A DNA stretch of 64,000 nt from positions 12,834,664 to 12,898,663 of the forward strand of contig CM049315.1 in assembly GCA_026874595.1 (NCBI GenBank). Direction: 5' to 3'. The stretch comes from Sipunculus nudus. Taxonomy: Eukaryota; Annelida; Sipuncula; Golfingiida; Sipunculidae. This document shows, in pieces, positions 23,100 through 37,486 of this stretch. The notes beneath the pieces are model-generated. The model saw only the letters and a list, made by a program, of their open reading frames with translations, made no database searches and had not been told where the DNA came from. How positions within the stretch are numbered: the stretch's first letter is position 1; each line of letters opens with the position of its first letter. The translations under genes and the position numbers were made by a program.

Positions 23100-25760
23100 G
23101 CGTCCAATAAAGAGCGGGCATTCTGAGGCGTGCAATGTAAAGAGGGCATTCTGAAGCGTGCAATGAAAAGAGGGCAATCTGAGGCATGCAATGTAAAGAG
23201 GGCATTCTGAAGCATGCAATGAAAAGAGGGCATTCTGAAGCGTGCAATGTAAAGAGGGCATTCTGAAGCGTGCAATGAAAAGAGGGCATTCTGAGGCATG
23301 CAATGTAATGAGGGCATTCTGAGGCGTGCAATGAAAAGAGGGCATTCTGATGCATGCAACGAATGAGGGCATTCTGAGGCATGCAATGTATAGAGGGCAA
23401 TATGTGGCATGCAATGTAAAGAGGGCACTCTGTGGCATGCAATGTAAAGAGGGCAGTCTCAGTCATACAAAGTAAAGTAAGGTATGCAATGTAATGTGGA
23501 CAGTATGAGGCATGCAATGTAAAGAGGGCATTCTGAGGCGGGCAATGAAAAGAGGGCATTCTGAAGCGTGCAATGTAAAGAGGGCATTCTGAGGCGTGCA
23601 ATGTGAAGAGGGCATTCTGAAGCGTGCAATGTAAAGAGGGCATTCTGAGGTATGCAATGTAAAGAGGGAATTCTGAGGCATGCAAGGTATAGAGGGCAAT
23701 ATGTGGCATGCAATGTAAAGAGGGCACTCTGTGGCTGCAATGTAAAGAGGGCAGTCTCAGTCATACAAATTAAAGTAAGGTATGCAATGTAAAGTGGACA
23801 GTCTGAGGCATGCAATGTAAAGCGGGCACTCTCAGGCATACAAAGTAAAGTAAGGCGTGCAATAAAGAGAGGGCATTCTGAGGCGTGCAATGTAAAGAGG
23901 GCATTCTGAAGCGTTCAATGTAAAGAGGGCATTCTGAGGTATGCAATGTAAAGAGGGAATTCTGAGGCATGCAAGGTAAAGAGGGCACTCTTAGGCATAC
24001 AAAGTAAAGTAAGGCATGCAATGTAAAGGGGCCATTCTGAGGCGTGCAATGTAAAGAGGGCATTCTGAGGCATGCAATGAAAAGAGGGCATTCTGAAGCG
24101 TGCAATGAAAAGAGGGCAATCTGAGGCATGCAATGTAAAGAGGGCATTCTGAGTCGTGTAATGAAAAGAGGGCATTCTGAAGCGTGCAATGTAAAGAGGG
24201 CATTCTGAAGCGTGCAATGAAAAGAGGGCATTCTGAGGCATGCAATGTAATGAGGGCATTCTTAGGCGTACATTGAAAAGAGGGCATTCTGAGGCATGCA
24301 ATGTAATGAGGGCATTCTGAGGCGTGCAATGTAAAGAGGGCATTCTATGGCGTGCAATGTAAAGAGGGCACTCTGAAGCGTGCAATGTAAAGAGGGCATT
24401 CTGAGGCGTGCAAATGTGAAGAGGGCATTCTGAGGCGTGCTATGTAAAGAGGGCACTGTGAAGCGTGCAATGTAAAGAGGGCACTCTCAGGCATACAAAG
24501 AAAAGTAAGGCGTGCAACGTAAAGAGGGCATTCTGAGGCGTGCAATGTAATGAGGGCATTCTGAGGCGTGCAATGTAAAGAGGGCACTCTCAGGCATACA
24601 AAGTAAATTTAAGCATGCAATGTTAAGAGAGCATTCTAAAGCATGCAATGTAAAAAGTTCATTCTGAGGCATGCAATGTAAAGAGGGCATTCTGAGGCAT
24701 GCAATGTAGAGAGGGCATTTTGAGGCATGCACGGTAAAGAGGGCACTCTTAGGCATACAAAGCAAAGTAAGGCATCAATGGAAAAAGGGCATTCTCAGGC
24801 GTGCAATGTAAAGAGGGCATTCTGAGGCGTTCAATGTAAAGAGGGCACTCTCAGGTATACAAAGTAAAGTTAGGCATGAAATGTAAAGAGAGCATTCTGA
24901 AGCATGAAATGTAATGAGGCATTCTAAGGGGGGCAATGAAAAGAGGGCACTCTCAGGCATACAAAGAAAAGTAAGGCATGAAATGTAAAGAGAGCATTCC
25001 CAGGCGTGCAATGTAATGAGGGCAATCCGAGGCGTGCAATGAAAAGAGGGCATTCTGAGGCGTGCAATGTAAAGAGGGCATTCTGAGGCGTGCAATGTAA
25101 AGAGGGCAATCTGAAGCGTGCACTGTAATGAGGGCATTCTGAGGCGTGCAAGGTAAAGAGGGCCCTCTTAGGCATACAAAGTAAAGTAAGGCATGCAATG
25201 TAAAGAGGGCATTTTGAGGCGTGCAATGTTAAGAGGATTTTCTTAGGCATATAATGTAAAGAGGTTATTCTGAGGCATGCAAGGTAAAGAGGGCATTCTT
25301 AGGCATACAAAGTAAAGTAAGGCATGCAATGTAAAGAGAGCATTCTGAGGCGTGCAATGTAATGAGGGCATTCTGAAGCGTGCAATATAATAAGGGCATT
25401 CTAAGGCGTGCAATGTAAAGAGGGCAACCTGTGGCATGCAATGTAAAGAGGGCATTCTGAGGCATGCAATGTAAAGAGGGCATTTTGAGGCATGCAATGT
25501 AATGAGGGCATTCTGAAGCGTGCAATGTAATGAGGGTATTCTGAGGCGTGCAATGTAATTAGGGCATTCTGAGGCTGCAATGTAAAGAGGGCATTCTGAA
25601 GCGTGCAAGGTAAAGAGGGCAATCTTTGGCATACAAAGTAAAGTAAGGCATGCAATGTAAAGAGGGCATTCTGAGGCGTGCAATGTAAAGAGGGCATTCT
25701 GAGGCGTGCAATGTTAAGAGGGTTCTCTTAGGCATATAATGTAAAGAGGGCATTTTCAGG
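23100..25760 (+). repeat. third copy of the ~2.3-2.5 kb block (offset 5,930 from 17.2-19.8 kb)
   Basis: Variant order from about 17240-19830 recurs here at a constant offset of 5,930 bp, for example the CATCAATGGAAAAAGGGC unit at 18843 and 24773. Together with the two copies at 14985-19518 this block is present three times. The middle copy and this one are separated by the 1,728-bp pair. Confidence 0.75.
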
Positions 25761-27569
25761 CGTGCAATGTAAAGAGGGTTTTCTTAGGCATATAATGTAA
25801 AGAGGGCATTTTGAGGCATGCAAGGTAAAGAGGGCACTCTTAGGCATACAAAGTAAAGTAAGGCATGCAATGTAAAGAGGGCATTCTGAGGCGTGCAATG
25901 AAAAGAGGGCATTCTGAGGCGTGCAATGTAAAGAGGGTTTTCTTAGGCATATAATGTAAAGAGGGCATTTTGAGGCATGCAAGGTAAAGAGGGCACTCTT
26001 AGGCATACAAAGTAAAGTAAGGCATGAAATGTAAAGAGAGCATTCTGAGGTGTGCAATGTATTGAGAGCATTCTGAGGCGTGCAATGAAAAGAGGGCACT
26101 CTCAGGCATACAAAGTAAAGTAAGGCATGAAATGTAAAGAGAGCATTCTGAGGCGTGCAATGTAATCAGGGCATTCTGAGGCGTGCAATGAAAAGAGGGC
26201 ATTCTGAGGCGTGCAATGTAAAGAGGGCATTCTGAGGCGTGCAATGTAATGAGGGCATTCTGAGGCGTGCAATATAAACAGGGTTTTCTGAGGCGTGCAA
26301 TGTAAAGAGGGTTTTCTGAGGCGTGCAATGTAAAGAGGGCATTCTGAGGGGTGCAATGTAAAGAGGGTTTACTTAGGCATATAATGTAAAGAGGGCATTT
26401 TGAGGCTTGCATTGTAATGAGGGTTTTCTTAGGCATATAATGTTAAGAGTGCATTTTCAGGCGTTCAATGTAATGAGGGCATTCTGAGGCATGCAATGAA
26501 AAGAGGGCATTCTGAGGCATGCAATGTAATGAGGGCATTCTGAGGCGTGCAATGTAATGAGGGCATTCTGAGGCGTGCAATGTATAGAGGGAATTCTGAG
26601 GCGTGCAATGTAAAGAGGGCATTCTGAGGCATGCAATGTAAAGAGGGCATTTTGAGGCATGCAATATAAAGAGGGCATTTTGAGGCATGCAATGGAAAGA
26701 GGGCATTCTGAGGCGTGCAATGTAAAGAGGGTTTTCTTAGGCATGCAATGTAAAGAAAGAATTCTGAGGCATGCAAGGTAAAGAGGGCATTCTTAGGCAT
26801 ACAAAGTAAAGTAAGGCATGCAATGGAAAGAGAGCATTCTGAGGCGTGCAAAATAAAGAGGGCATTCTTAGGCGTGCAATGTAAAGAGGGCACTCTGAAG
26901 CGTGCAATGTAAAGAGGGCACTCTCAGGCATACAAAGTAAAGTAAGGCGTGCAAAGTAAAGAGGGCATTTTGAAGTGTGCAATGTAAAGAGGGCATTCTG
27001 AGGCGTGCAATGTAAAGAGGGCACTCTCAGGCATACAAAGTAAAATAAGATAAGCAATGTAAAGAGAGCATTCTGAAGCGTGCACTGTAATATGGGCATC
27101 CTGAGGCGTGCAATGTAAAGAGGGTTTTCTGAGGCGTGCAATGTAAAGAGAGCATTCTGAGGCATGCAATGAAAAGAGGGCATTCTGAGGCATGCAATGT
27201 AAAGAGGGCATTCTTGGGCATACAAAGTAAAGTAAGGCATGCAATGTAAAGAGGGCATTCTGAAGCGTGCAATGTAATATGGGCATTCTGAGGCGTGCAA
27301 TGTAAAGAGGGTTTTCTGAGGCGTGCAATGTAAAGAGAGCATTCTGAGGCATGCAATGTAAAGAAGGCATTCTGAGGCGTGCAATGAAAAGAGGGCATTC
27401 TGAAGCGTGCAATGTAATGATGGCATTCTGAGGCGTGCAATGTAAAGAGGGCATTCTGAGGCGTGCAATGTAAAGAGGGCATTCTGAGGCATGCAAGGTA
27501 AAGAGGGCACTCTGAGGCATACAAAATAAAGTAAGGCATGCAATGTAAAGGGGGCATTCTGAGGCGTGC

Positions 27570-30500
27570 AATGTAAAGAGGGTAGTCTCAGGCATACCAA
27601 GTAATGTAAAGTATGCAATGTAAAGTGGACAGTCTGAGGCATGCAATGTAAAGAGGGCACTCTGTGGTGGTAAAGGGAAAGAGGGCATTCTGAGGCGTGC
27701 AATGTAAAGAGGGCATTCTGAGGCGTGCAATGTAAAGAGGGCACTCTCAGGCATACAGAGTAAAGTAAGGCATGCAATGTAAAGAGAGAATTCTGAAGCG
27801 TGCAATGTAATGAGGGCATTTTGTGGCGTGCAATGAAAAGAGGGCATTTTGAGGCATGCAATGTAAAGAGGGCATTCTGAGGCGTGCAATGTAAAGCGGG
27901 CACTCTCAGGCATACAATGTAAAGAGGGCATTCTTGGGCATACTAAGTAAAGTTAGGCATGCAATGTAAAGAGAGCTTTCTGAGGCGTGCAATGTAATGA
28001 GGGCATTCTGAGGCGTCCAATAAAGAGAGGGTATTCTGATGCGTGCAATGTAAAGAGGGCATTTTGAGGCATGCAATGTATAGAGGGCAATATGTGGCAT
28101 GCAATGTAAAGAGGGCACTCTGTGGCATGCAATGTAAAGCGGGAATTCTGAGGCATGCAATGTAAAGAGGGCATTCTTGGGCATACTAAGTAAAGTTAGG
28201 CATGCAATGTAAAGAGTGCATTCTGAGGCGTGCAATGTAATGAGGGCATTCTGAGGCGTGCAATGAAAAGGGGCATTCTGAAGCGTGCAATGTAATGATG
28301 GCATTCTGAGGCGTGCAATGTCAAGAGGGCATTCTGAGGTATGCAATGTAAAGAGGGAATTCTGAGGCATGCAGTTAAAGAGGGCACTATTAGGCATACA
28401 AAATAAAGTAAGGCATGCAATGTAAAGGGGGCATTCTGAGGCGTGCAATGTAAGGAGGGCATTCTGAGGCATGCAATGTAAAGATGGAATTCTGAGGCAT
28501 GCAAGGTAAAGAGGGCAGTCTCAGGCTTACAAAATAAAGTAAGGTATGCAATGTAAAGTGGACAGTCTGAGGCATGCAATTTAAAGTGGACAGTCTGAGG
28601 CATGCAATGTAAAGAGGGCACTCTGTGGCATGCAATGTAAAGAGGGAATTCTGAGGCGTGCAATGTAAAGAGAGCATTCTGAGACGTGCAATGTAAAGAG
28701 GGCATTCTGAGGCGTGCAATGTAATGAGGGCATTCTGAGGCGTGCAATAAAGAGAGGGTATTCTGAGGCGTGCAATGTAAAGAGGGCATTTTGAGGCATG
28801 CAATGTATAGAGGGCAATATGTGGCATGCAATGTTAAGAGGGCAGTCTGTGGCATGCAATGTAAAGAGGGAATTCTTGGGCATACTAAGTAAAGTAAGGC
28901 ATGCAATGTAAAGAGAGCATACTGAGGCGTGCAATGTAATGAGGGCATTCTGAGGCGTGCAATGAAAAGGGGCATTCTGAAGCCTGCAATGTAATGATGG
29001 CATTCTGAGGCGTGCAATGTAAAGAGGGCATTCTGAAGCGTGCAATGTAAAGAGGGCATTCTGAGGTATGCAATGTAAAGAGGGAATTCTGAGGCATGCA
29101 AGGTAAAGAGGGCACTCTTAGGCATACAAAGTAAAGTAAGGCATGCAATGTAAAGGGGGCATTCTGAGGCGTGCAATGTAAAGAGGGCATTCTGAGGCAT
29201 GTAATGTAAAGAGGAAATTCTGAGGCATGCAAGGTAAAGAGGGCAGTCTCAGGCATACAAAGTAAAGTAAGGTATGCAATGTAAAGTGGACAGTCTGAGG
29301 CATGCAATTTAAAGTGGACAGTCTGAGGCATGCAATGTAAAGAGGGCACTCTGTGGCGGTCAAGGTAAAGAGGGCACTCTGTGGCATGCGATGTAAAGAG
29401 GGAATTCTGAGGCGTGCAATGTAAAGAGAGCATTCTGAGGCGTGCAATGTAATGAGGGCATTCTGTGTCGTGCAATAATAGAGGGCATCCTGAGGCATGC
29501 AATGTAAAGAGGGCATTCTGAGGGGTGCAATGTAAAGCGGGCACTCTCAGGCATACAAAGTAAAGTAAGGCATGTAATGTAAAGAGAGCATTCTAAGGCG
29601 TGCAATGTAATAAGGGCATTCTGAGGCATGCAATGTAATGAGGGCATTCTGAGGCGTGCAATGAAAAGAGGGCATTCTGAGGCATGCAACGAATGAGGGC
29701 ATTCCGAGGCATGCAATGTATAGAGGGCAATATGTTGCATGCAATGTAAAGAGGGCACTCTGTGGCATGCAATGTAAAGAGGGCAGTCTCAGTCATACAA
29801 AGTAAAGTAAGGTATGCAATGTAAAGAGAGCATTCTAAGGCGTGCAATGTAATAAGGGCATTCTGAGGCGTCCAATAAAGCGAGGGCATTCTGAGGCGTG
29901 CAATGTAAAGAGGGCATTCTAAAGCGTGCAATGAAAAGAGGGCAATCTGAGGCATGCAATGTAAAGAGGTCATTCTGAGGCGTGCAATGAAAAGAAGGCA
30001 TTCTGAGGCATGCAATGTAATGAGGGCATTCTGAGGCGTGCAATGTAAAGAGGGCACTCTGAGGCGTGCAATGTAAAGAGGGCATTCTGAGGCATGCAAT
30101 GTAAAGAGGGAATTCTGAGGCATGCAAGGTAAAGAGGGCAGTCTCAGGCATACAAAGTAAAGTAAGGTATGCAATGTAAAGTGGACAGTCTGAGGCATGC
30201 AATTTAAAGTGGACAGTCTGAGGCATGCAATGTAAAGAGGGCACTCTGTGGCGGTCAAGGTAAAGAGGGCACTCTGTGGCATGCAATGTAAAGAGGGAAT
30301 TCTGAGGCGTGCAATGTAATGAGGGCATTCTGTGTCGTGCAATGAAAAGAGGGCATTCTGAGGCATGCAATGTAAAGAAGGCATTCTGAGGGGTGCAATG
30401 TAAAGCGGGCACTCTCAGGCATACAAAGTAAAGTAAGGCATGCAAAGTAAAGAGGGCATTCTGAGGCGTGCAATGAAAAGAGGGCATTCTGAAGCGTGCA

Positions 30501-33500
30501 ATATAAAGAGGGCATTCTGAAGCGTGCAATGAAAAGAGGGCATTCTGAGGCATGCAATGTAATGAGGGCATTCTGAGGCGTGCAATGAAAAGAGGGCATT
30601 CCGAGGCATGCAACGAATGAGGGCATTCTGAGGCATGCAATGTTATGAGGGCAGTCTCAGTCATACAAAGTAAAGTAAGGTATGCAATGTAAAGTGGACA
30701 GTCTGAGGCATGCAATGTTAAGAGGGCATTCTGAGGCGTGCAATGAAAAGAGGGCATTCTGAAGCGTGCAATGTAAAGAGGGCATTCTGAGGCGTGCAAT
30801 GTGAAGAAGGCATTCTGAAGCGTGCAATGTAAAGAGGGCATTCTGAGGTATGCAATGTAAAGAGGGAATTCTGAGGCATGCAAGGTATAGAGGGCAATAT
30901 GTGGCATGCAATGTAAAGAGGGCACTCTGTGGCATGCAATGTAAAGAGGGCAGTCTCAGTCATACAAAGTAAAGTAAGGTATGCAATGTAAACTGGACAG
31001 TCTGAGGCATGCAATGTAAAGCGGGCACTCTCAGGCATACAAAGTAAAGTAAGGCGTGCAATAAAGAGAGGGCATTCTGAGGCGTGCAATGTAAAGAGGG
31101 CATTCTGAAGCGTGCAATGTAAAGAGGGCATTCTGAGGTATGCAATGTAAAGAGGGAATTCTGAGGCATGCAAGGTAAAGAGGGCACTCATAGACATACA
31201 AAGTAAAGTAAGGCATGCAATGTAAAGGGGGCATTTTGAGGCGTGCAATGTAAAGAGGGCATTCTGAGGCATGCAATGTAAAAAGGGAATTCTGAGGCAT
31301 GCAATGTAAAGAGGGCATTCTGAAGAGTGCAATGGAAAGAGGGCAATCTGAGGCATGCAATGTAAAGAGGGCATTCTGAGGCGTGCAATGAAAAGAGGGC
31401 TTTCTGAAGCGTGCAATGTAAAGAGGGCATTCTGAAGCGTGCAATGAAAAGAGGGCATTCTGAGGCATGCAATGTAATGAGGGCATTCTTAGGCGTGCAA
31501 TGAAAAGAGGGCATTCTGAGGCATGCAATGTAATGAGGGCATTCTGAGGCGTGCAATGTAAAGAGGGCATTCTGAGGCGTGCAATGTAAAGAGGGCATTC
31601 TGAGGCGTGCAATGTAAAGAGGGCATTCTGAGGCGTGCAATGTTAAGAGGGCATTCTAAGGCATAAAATGTAAAGAAAGCATTCTGAGGCGTGCAATGAA
31701 ATGAGGACATTCTGAGGCGTGCAATGAAAAGAGGGCATTCTGAGGCGTGCAATGTTAAGAGGGTTTTCTTAGGTATATAATGTAAAGAGAGCATTTTCAG
31801 GCGTGCAATGTAAAGAGGGTTTTCTCAGGCATATAATGTAAAGAGGGCATTTTGAGGCATGAAAGGTAAAGAGGGCACTCTTAGGCATACAAAGTAAAGT
31901 AAGGCATGCAATGTAAAGAGAGCATTCTGAGGCGTGCAATGTTATTAGGGCATTCTGAGGCGTGCAATGTAAAGAAGGCATTCTGAGGCGTGCAATGTAA
32001 TGAGGCCATTCTGAGGCATGCAATGTAATGAGGCCATTCTGAGGCGTGCCATGTAATGAGGGCATTCTGAGGAATGCAATGTAAAGAGGGAATTCTGAGG
32101 CGTGCAATGTAAAGAGGGCATTCTGAGGCATGCAAGGTAAAGAGGGCACTCTTAGGCATACAAAATAAATTAAGGCATGCAATGTAAAGGGGGCATTCTG
32201 AGGCGTGCAATGTAAAGAGGGCAGTCTCAGGCATACCAAGTAAAGTAAGGTATGCAATGTAAAGTGGACAGTCTGAGGCATGCAATGCAAAGAGGGCACT
32301 CTGTGGTGGTCAAGGGAAAGAGGGCATTCTGAGGCGTGCAATGTAAAGAGGGCATTCTGAGGCGTGCAATGTAAAGAGGGCACTCTCAGGCATACAGAGT
32401 AAAGTAAGGCATGCAATGTAAAGAGAGAATTCTGAGGCGTGCAATGTAATGAGGGCATTCTTTGGCGTGCAATGAAAAGAGGGCATTTTGAGGCATGCAA
32501 TGTAAAGAGGGCATTCTGAGGCGTGCAATGTAAAGCGGGCACTCTCAGGCATACAAAGTAAAGTAAGGCATGCAATGTAAAGAGAGCTTTTTGAGGCGTG
32601 CAATGTAATGAGGGCATTCTGAGGCGTGCAATAAAGAGAGGGTATTCTGATGCGTGCAATGTAAAGAGGGCATTTTGAGGCATGCAATGTATAGAGGGCA
32701 ATATGTGGCATGCAATGTAAAGAGGGCACTCTGTGGCATGCAATGTAAAGCGGGAATTCTGAGGCATGCAAGGTAAAGAGGGCATTCTTGGGCATACTAA
32801 GTAAAGTTAGGCATGCAATGTAAAGAGTGCATTCTGAGGCGTGCAATGTAATGAGGGCATTCTGAGGCGTGCAATGAAAAGGGGCATTCTGAAGCGTGCA
32901 ATGTAATGATGGCATTCTGAGGCATGCAATGTCAAGAGGGCATTCTGAGGTATGCAATGTAAAGAGGGAATTCTGAGGCATGCAAGGTAAAGAGGGCACT
33001 ATTAGGCATTCAAAATAAAGTAAGGCATGCAATGTAAAGGGGGCATTCTGAGGCGTGCAATGTAAGGAGGGCATTCTGAGGCATGCAATGTAAAGATGGA
33101 ATTCTGAGGCATGCAAGGTAAAGAGGGCAGTCTCAGGCATACAAAATAAAGTAAGGTATGCAATGTAAAGTTGACAGTCTGAGGCATGCAATTTAAAGTG
33201 AACAGTCTGAGGCATGCAATGTAAAGAGGGCACTCTGTGGCATGCAATGTAAAGAGGGAATTCTGAGGCGTGCAATGTAAAGAGAGCATTCTGAGACGTG
33301 CAATGTAAAGAGGGCATTCTGAGGCGTGCAATGTAATGAGGGCATTCTGAGGCGTGCAATAAAGAGAGGGTATTCTGAGGCGTGCAATGTAAAGAGGGCA
33401 TTTTGAGGCATGCAATGTATAGAGGGCAATATGTGGCATGCAATGTAAAGAGGGCAGTCTGTGGCATGCAATGTAAAGAGGGAATTCTTGGGCATACTAA

Positions 33501-34998
33501 GTAAAGTAAGGCATGCAATGTAAAGAGAGCATTCTGAGGCGTGCAATGTAATGAGGTCATTCTGAGGCGTGCATTGAAAAGAGGGCATTCAGAAGCGTGC
33601 AATGTAAAGAGGGCATTCTGAGGTATGCAATGTAAAGAGGGAATTCTGAGGCATGCAAGGTAAAGAGGGCACTCTTAGGCATACAAAGTAAAGTAAGGCA
33701 TGCAATGTAAAGGGGGCATTCTGAGGCGTGCAATGTAAAGAGGGCATTCTGAGGCATGCAATGTAAAGAGGGAATTCTGAGGCATGCAAGGTAAAGAGGG
33801 CAGTCTCAGGCATACAAAGTAAAGTAAGGTATGCAATGTAAAGTGGACAGTCTGAGGCATGCAATTTAAAGTGGACAGTCTGAGGCATGCAATGTAAAGA
33901 GGGCACTCTGTTGCGGTCAAGGTAAAGAAGGCACTCTGTGGCATGCAATGTAAAGAGGGAATTCTGAGGCGTGCAATGTAAAGAGAGCATTCTGAGGCGT
34001 GCAATGTAATGAGGGCATTCTGTGTCGTGCAATGAAAAGAGGGCATCCTGAGGCATGCAATGTAAAGAGGGCATTCTGAGGGGTGCAATGTAAAGCGGGC
34101 ACTCTCAGGCATACAAAGTAAAGTAAGGCATGTAATGTAAAGAGAGCATTCTAAGGCGTGCAATATAATAAGGGCATTCTGAGGCATGCAATGTAATGAG
34201 GGCATTCTGAGGCGTGCAATGAAAAGAGGGCATTCTGAGGCATGCAACGAATGAGGGCATTCCGAGGCATGCAATGTATAGAGGGCAATATGTTGCATGC
34301 AATGTAAAGAGGGCACTCTGTGGCATGCAATGTAAAGAGGGCAGTCTCAGTCATACAAAGTAAAGTAAGGTATGCAATGTAAAGAGAGCATTCTAAGGCG
34401 TGCAATGTAATAAGGGCATTCTGAGGCGTCCAATAAAGAGAGGGCATTCTGAGGTGTGCAATGTAAAGAGGGCATTCTAAAGCGTGCAATGAAAAGAGGG
34501 CAATCTGAGGCATGCAATGAAAAGAGGTCATTCTGAGGCGTGCAATGAAAAGAGGGCATTCTGAGGCATGCAATGTAATGAGGGCATTCTGAGGCGTGCA
34601 ATGTAAAGAGGGCACTCTGAGGCGTGCAATGTAAAGAGGGCATTCTGAGGCATGCAATGTAAAGAGGGAATTCTGAGGCATGCAAGGTAAAGAGGGCAGT
34701 CTCAGGCATACAAAGTAAAGTAAGGTATGCAATGTAAAGTGGACAGTCTGAGGCATGCAATTTAAAGTGGACAGTCTGAGGCATGCAATGTAAAGAGGGC
34801 ACTCTGTGGCGGTCAAGGTAAAGAGGGCACTCTGTGGCATGCAATGTAAAGAGGGAATTCTGAGGCGTGCAATGTAATGAGGGCATTTGTGTCGTGCAAT
34901 GAAAAGAAGGCATTCTGAGGCATGCAATGTAAAGAAGGCATTCTGAGGGGTGCAATGTAAAGCTGGCACTCTCAGGCATACAAAGTAAAGTAAGGCAT
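27570..34998 (+). repeat. duplicated ~2.8 kb block, offset ~4.6 kb
   Basis: About 27570-30440 recurs at about 32210-34998. The offset shifts from roughly 4,640 to 4,612 to 4,558 bp along the block, so whole units were lost or gained after duplication. Confidence 0.7.
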
Positions 34999-37030
34999 GC
35001 AATGTAAAGAGAGCATTCTAAGGCGTGCAATGTGATAAGGGCATTCTAAGGCGTCCAATAAAGAGAGGGCATTCTGAGGCGTGCAATGTAAAGAGGGCAT
35101 TTTGAAGCGTGCAATGAAATGAGGGCAATCTGAGGCATGCAAAGTAAAGAGGGCATTCTGAGGCGTGCAATGAAAAGAGGGCATTCTGAAGCGTGCAATG
35201 TAAAGAGGGCATTCTGAAGCGTGCAATGAAAAGAGGGCATTCTGAGGCATGCAATGTAATGAGGGCATTCTGAGGCGTGCAATGAAAAGAGGGCATTCTG
35301 AGGCATGCAACGAATGAGGGCATTCTGAGGCATGCAATGTATAGAGGGCAGTCTCAGTCATACAAAGTAAAGTAAGGTATGCAATGTAAAGTGGACAGTC
35401 TGAGGCATGCAATGTTAAGAGGGCATTCTGAGTCGTGCAATGTAAAGAGGGCATTCTGAGGCGTGCAATGTGAAGAAGGCATTCTGAAGCGTGCAATGTA
35501 AAGAGGGCATTCTGAGGTATGCAATGTAAAGGGGGAATTCTGAGGCATGCAAGGTATAGAGGGCAATATGTGGCATGCAATGTAAAGAGGGCACTCTGTG
35601 GCATGCAATGTAAAGAGGGCAGTCTCAGTCATACAAAGTAAAGTAAGGTATGCAATGTAAACTGGACAGTCTGAGGCATGCAATGTAAAGCGGGCACTCT
35701 CAGGCATACAAAGTAAAGTAAGGCGTGCAATAAAGAGAGGGTATCTGAGGCGTGCAATGTAAAGAGGGCATTCTGAAACGTGCAATGTAAAGAGGGCATT
35801 CTGAGGTATCCAATGTAAAGAGGGAATTCTGAGGTAGCAAGGTAAAGAGGGCACTCATAGGCATACAAAGTAAAGTAAGGCATGCAATGTAAAGGGGGCA
35901 TTTTGAGGCGTGCAATGTAAAGAGGGCATTCTGAGGCATGCAATGTAAAGAGGGCATTCTGTATCGTGCAATGAAAAGAAGGCATTCTGAGGCATGCAAT
36001 GTAAAGAAGGCATTCTGAGGGGTGCAATGTAAAGCTGGCACTCTCAGGCATACAAAGTAAAGTAAGGCATGCAATGTAAAGAGAGCATTCTAAGGCGTGC
36101 AATGTAATAAGGGCATTCTGAGGCGTCCAATAAAGAGAGGGCATTCTGAGGCGTGCAATGTAAAGAGGGCATTCTGAAGCGTGCAATGAAATGAGGGCAA
36201 TCTGAGGCATGCAAAGTAAAGAGGGCATTCTGAGGCGTGCAATGAAAAGAGGGCATTCTGAAGCGTGCAATGTAAAGAGGGCATTCTGAAGCGTGCAATG
36301 AAAAGAGGGCATTCTGAGGCATGCAATGTAATGAGGGCATTCTGAGGCGTGCAATGAAAAGAGGGCATTCTGAGGCATGCAACGAATGAGGGCATTCTGA
36401 GGCATGCAATGTATAGAGGGCAGTCTCAGTCATACAAAGTAAAGTAAGGTATGCAATGTAAAGAGGACAGTCTGAGGCATGCAATGTTAAGAGGGCATTC
36501 TGAGTCGTGTAATGTAAAGAGGGCATTCTGAGGCGTGCAATGTGAAGAAGGCATTCTGAAGCGTGCAATGTAAAGAGGGCATTCTGAGGTATGCAATGTA
36601 AAGAGGGAATTCTGAGGCATGCAAGGTATAGAGGGCAATATGTGGCATGCAATGTAAAGAGGGCACTCTGTGGCATGCAATGTAAAGAGGGCAGTCTCAG
36701 TCATACAAAGTAAAGTAAGGTATGCAATGTAAACTGGACAGTCTGAGGCATGCAATGTAAAGCGGGCACTCTCAGGCATACAAAGTAAAGTAAGGCGTGC
36801 AATAAAGAGAGGGCATTCTGAGGCGTGCAATGTAAAGAGGGCATTCTGAAACGTGCAATGTAAAGAGGGCATTCTAAGGTATCCAATGTAAAGAGGGAAT
36901 TCTGAGGCATGCAAGGTAAAGAGGGCACTCATAGGCATACAAAGTAAAGTAAGGCATGCAATGTAAAGGGGGCATTTTGAGGCGTGCAATGTAAAGAGGG
37001 CATTCTGAGGCATGCAATGTAAAGAGGGAA
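34890..37030 (+). repeat. tandem higher-order duplication, two copies of 1,072 bp
   Basis: Copy 1 is about 34890-35960 and copy 2 about 35962-37030, at a constant 1,072-bp offset. Shared rare variants include the GTAAAGCTGGCACTC unit at 34960 and 36032. Confidence 0.8.
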
Positions 37031-37486
37031 TTCTGAGGCATGCAATGTAAAGAGGGCATTCTTAGGCGTGCAATGAAAAGAGGGCATTCTGAGGCATGCA
37101 ATGTAAAGAGGGCATTCTGAGGCGTGCAATGAAAAGAGGGCATTCTGAAGCGTGCAATGTAAAGAGGGCATTCTGAAGCGTGCAATGAAAAGAGGGCATT
37201 CTGAGGTATGCAATGTAAAGAGGGAATTCTGAGGCATGCAAGGTAAAGAGGGCAGTCTCAGTCATACAAAGTAAAGTAAGGTATGCAATGTAAACTGGAC
37301 AGTCTGAGGCATGCAATGTAAAGCGGGCACTCTCAGGCATACAAAGTAAAGTAAGGCGTGCAATAAAGAGAGGGTTTTCTTAGGCATATAATGTAAAGAG
37401 GGCATTTTCAGGCGTGCAATGTAAAGAGGGTTTTCTCAGGCATATAATGTAAAGAGGGCATTTTGAGGCATGCAAGGTAAAGAGGG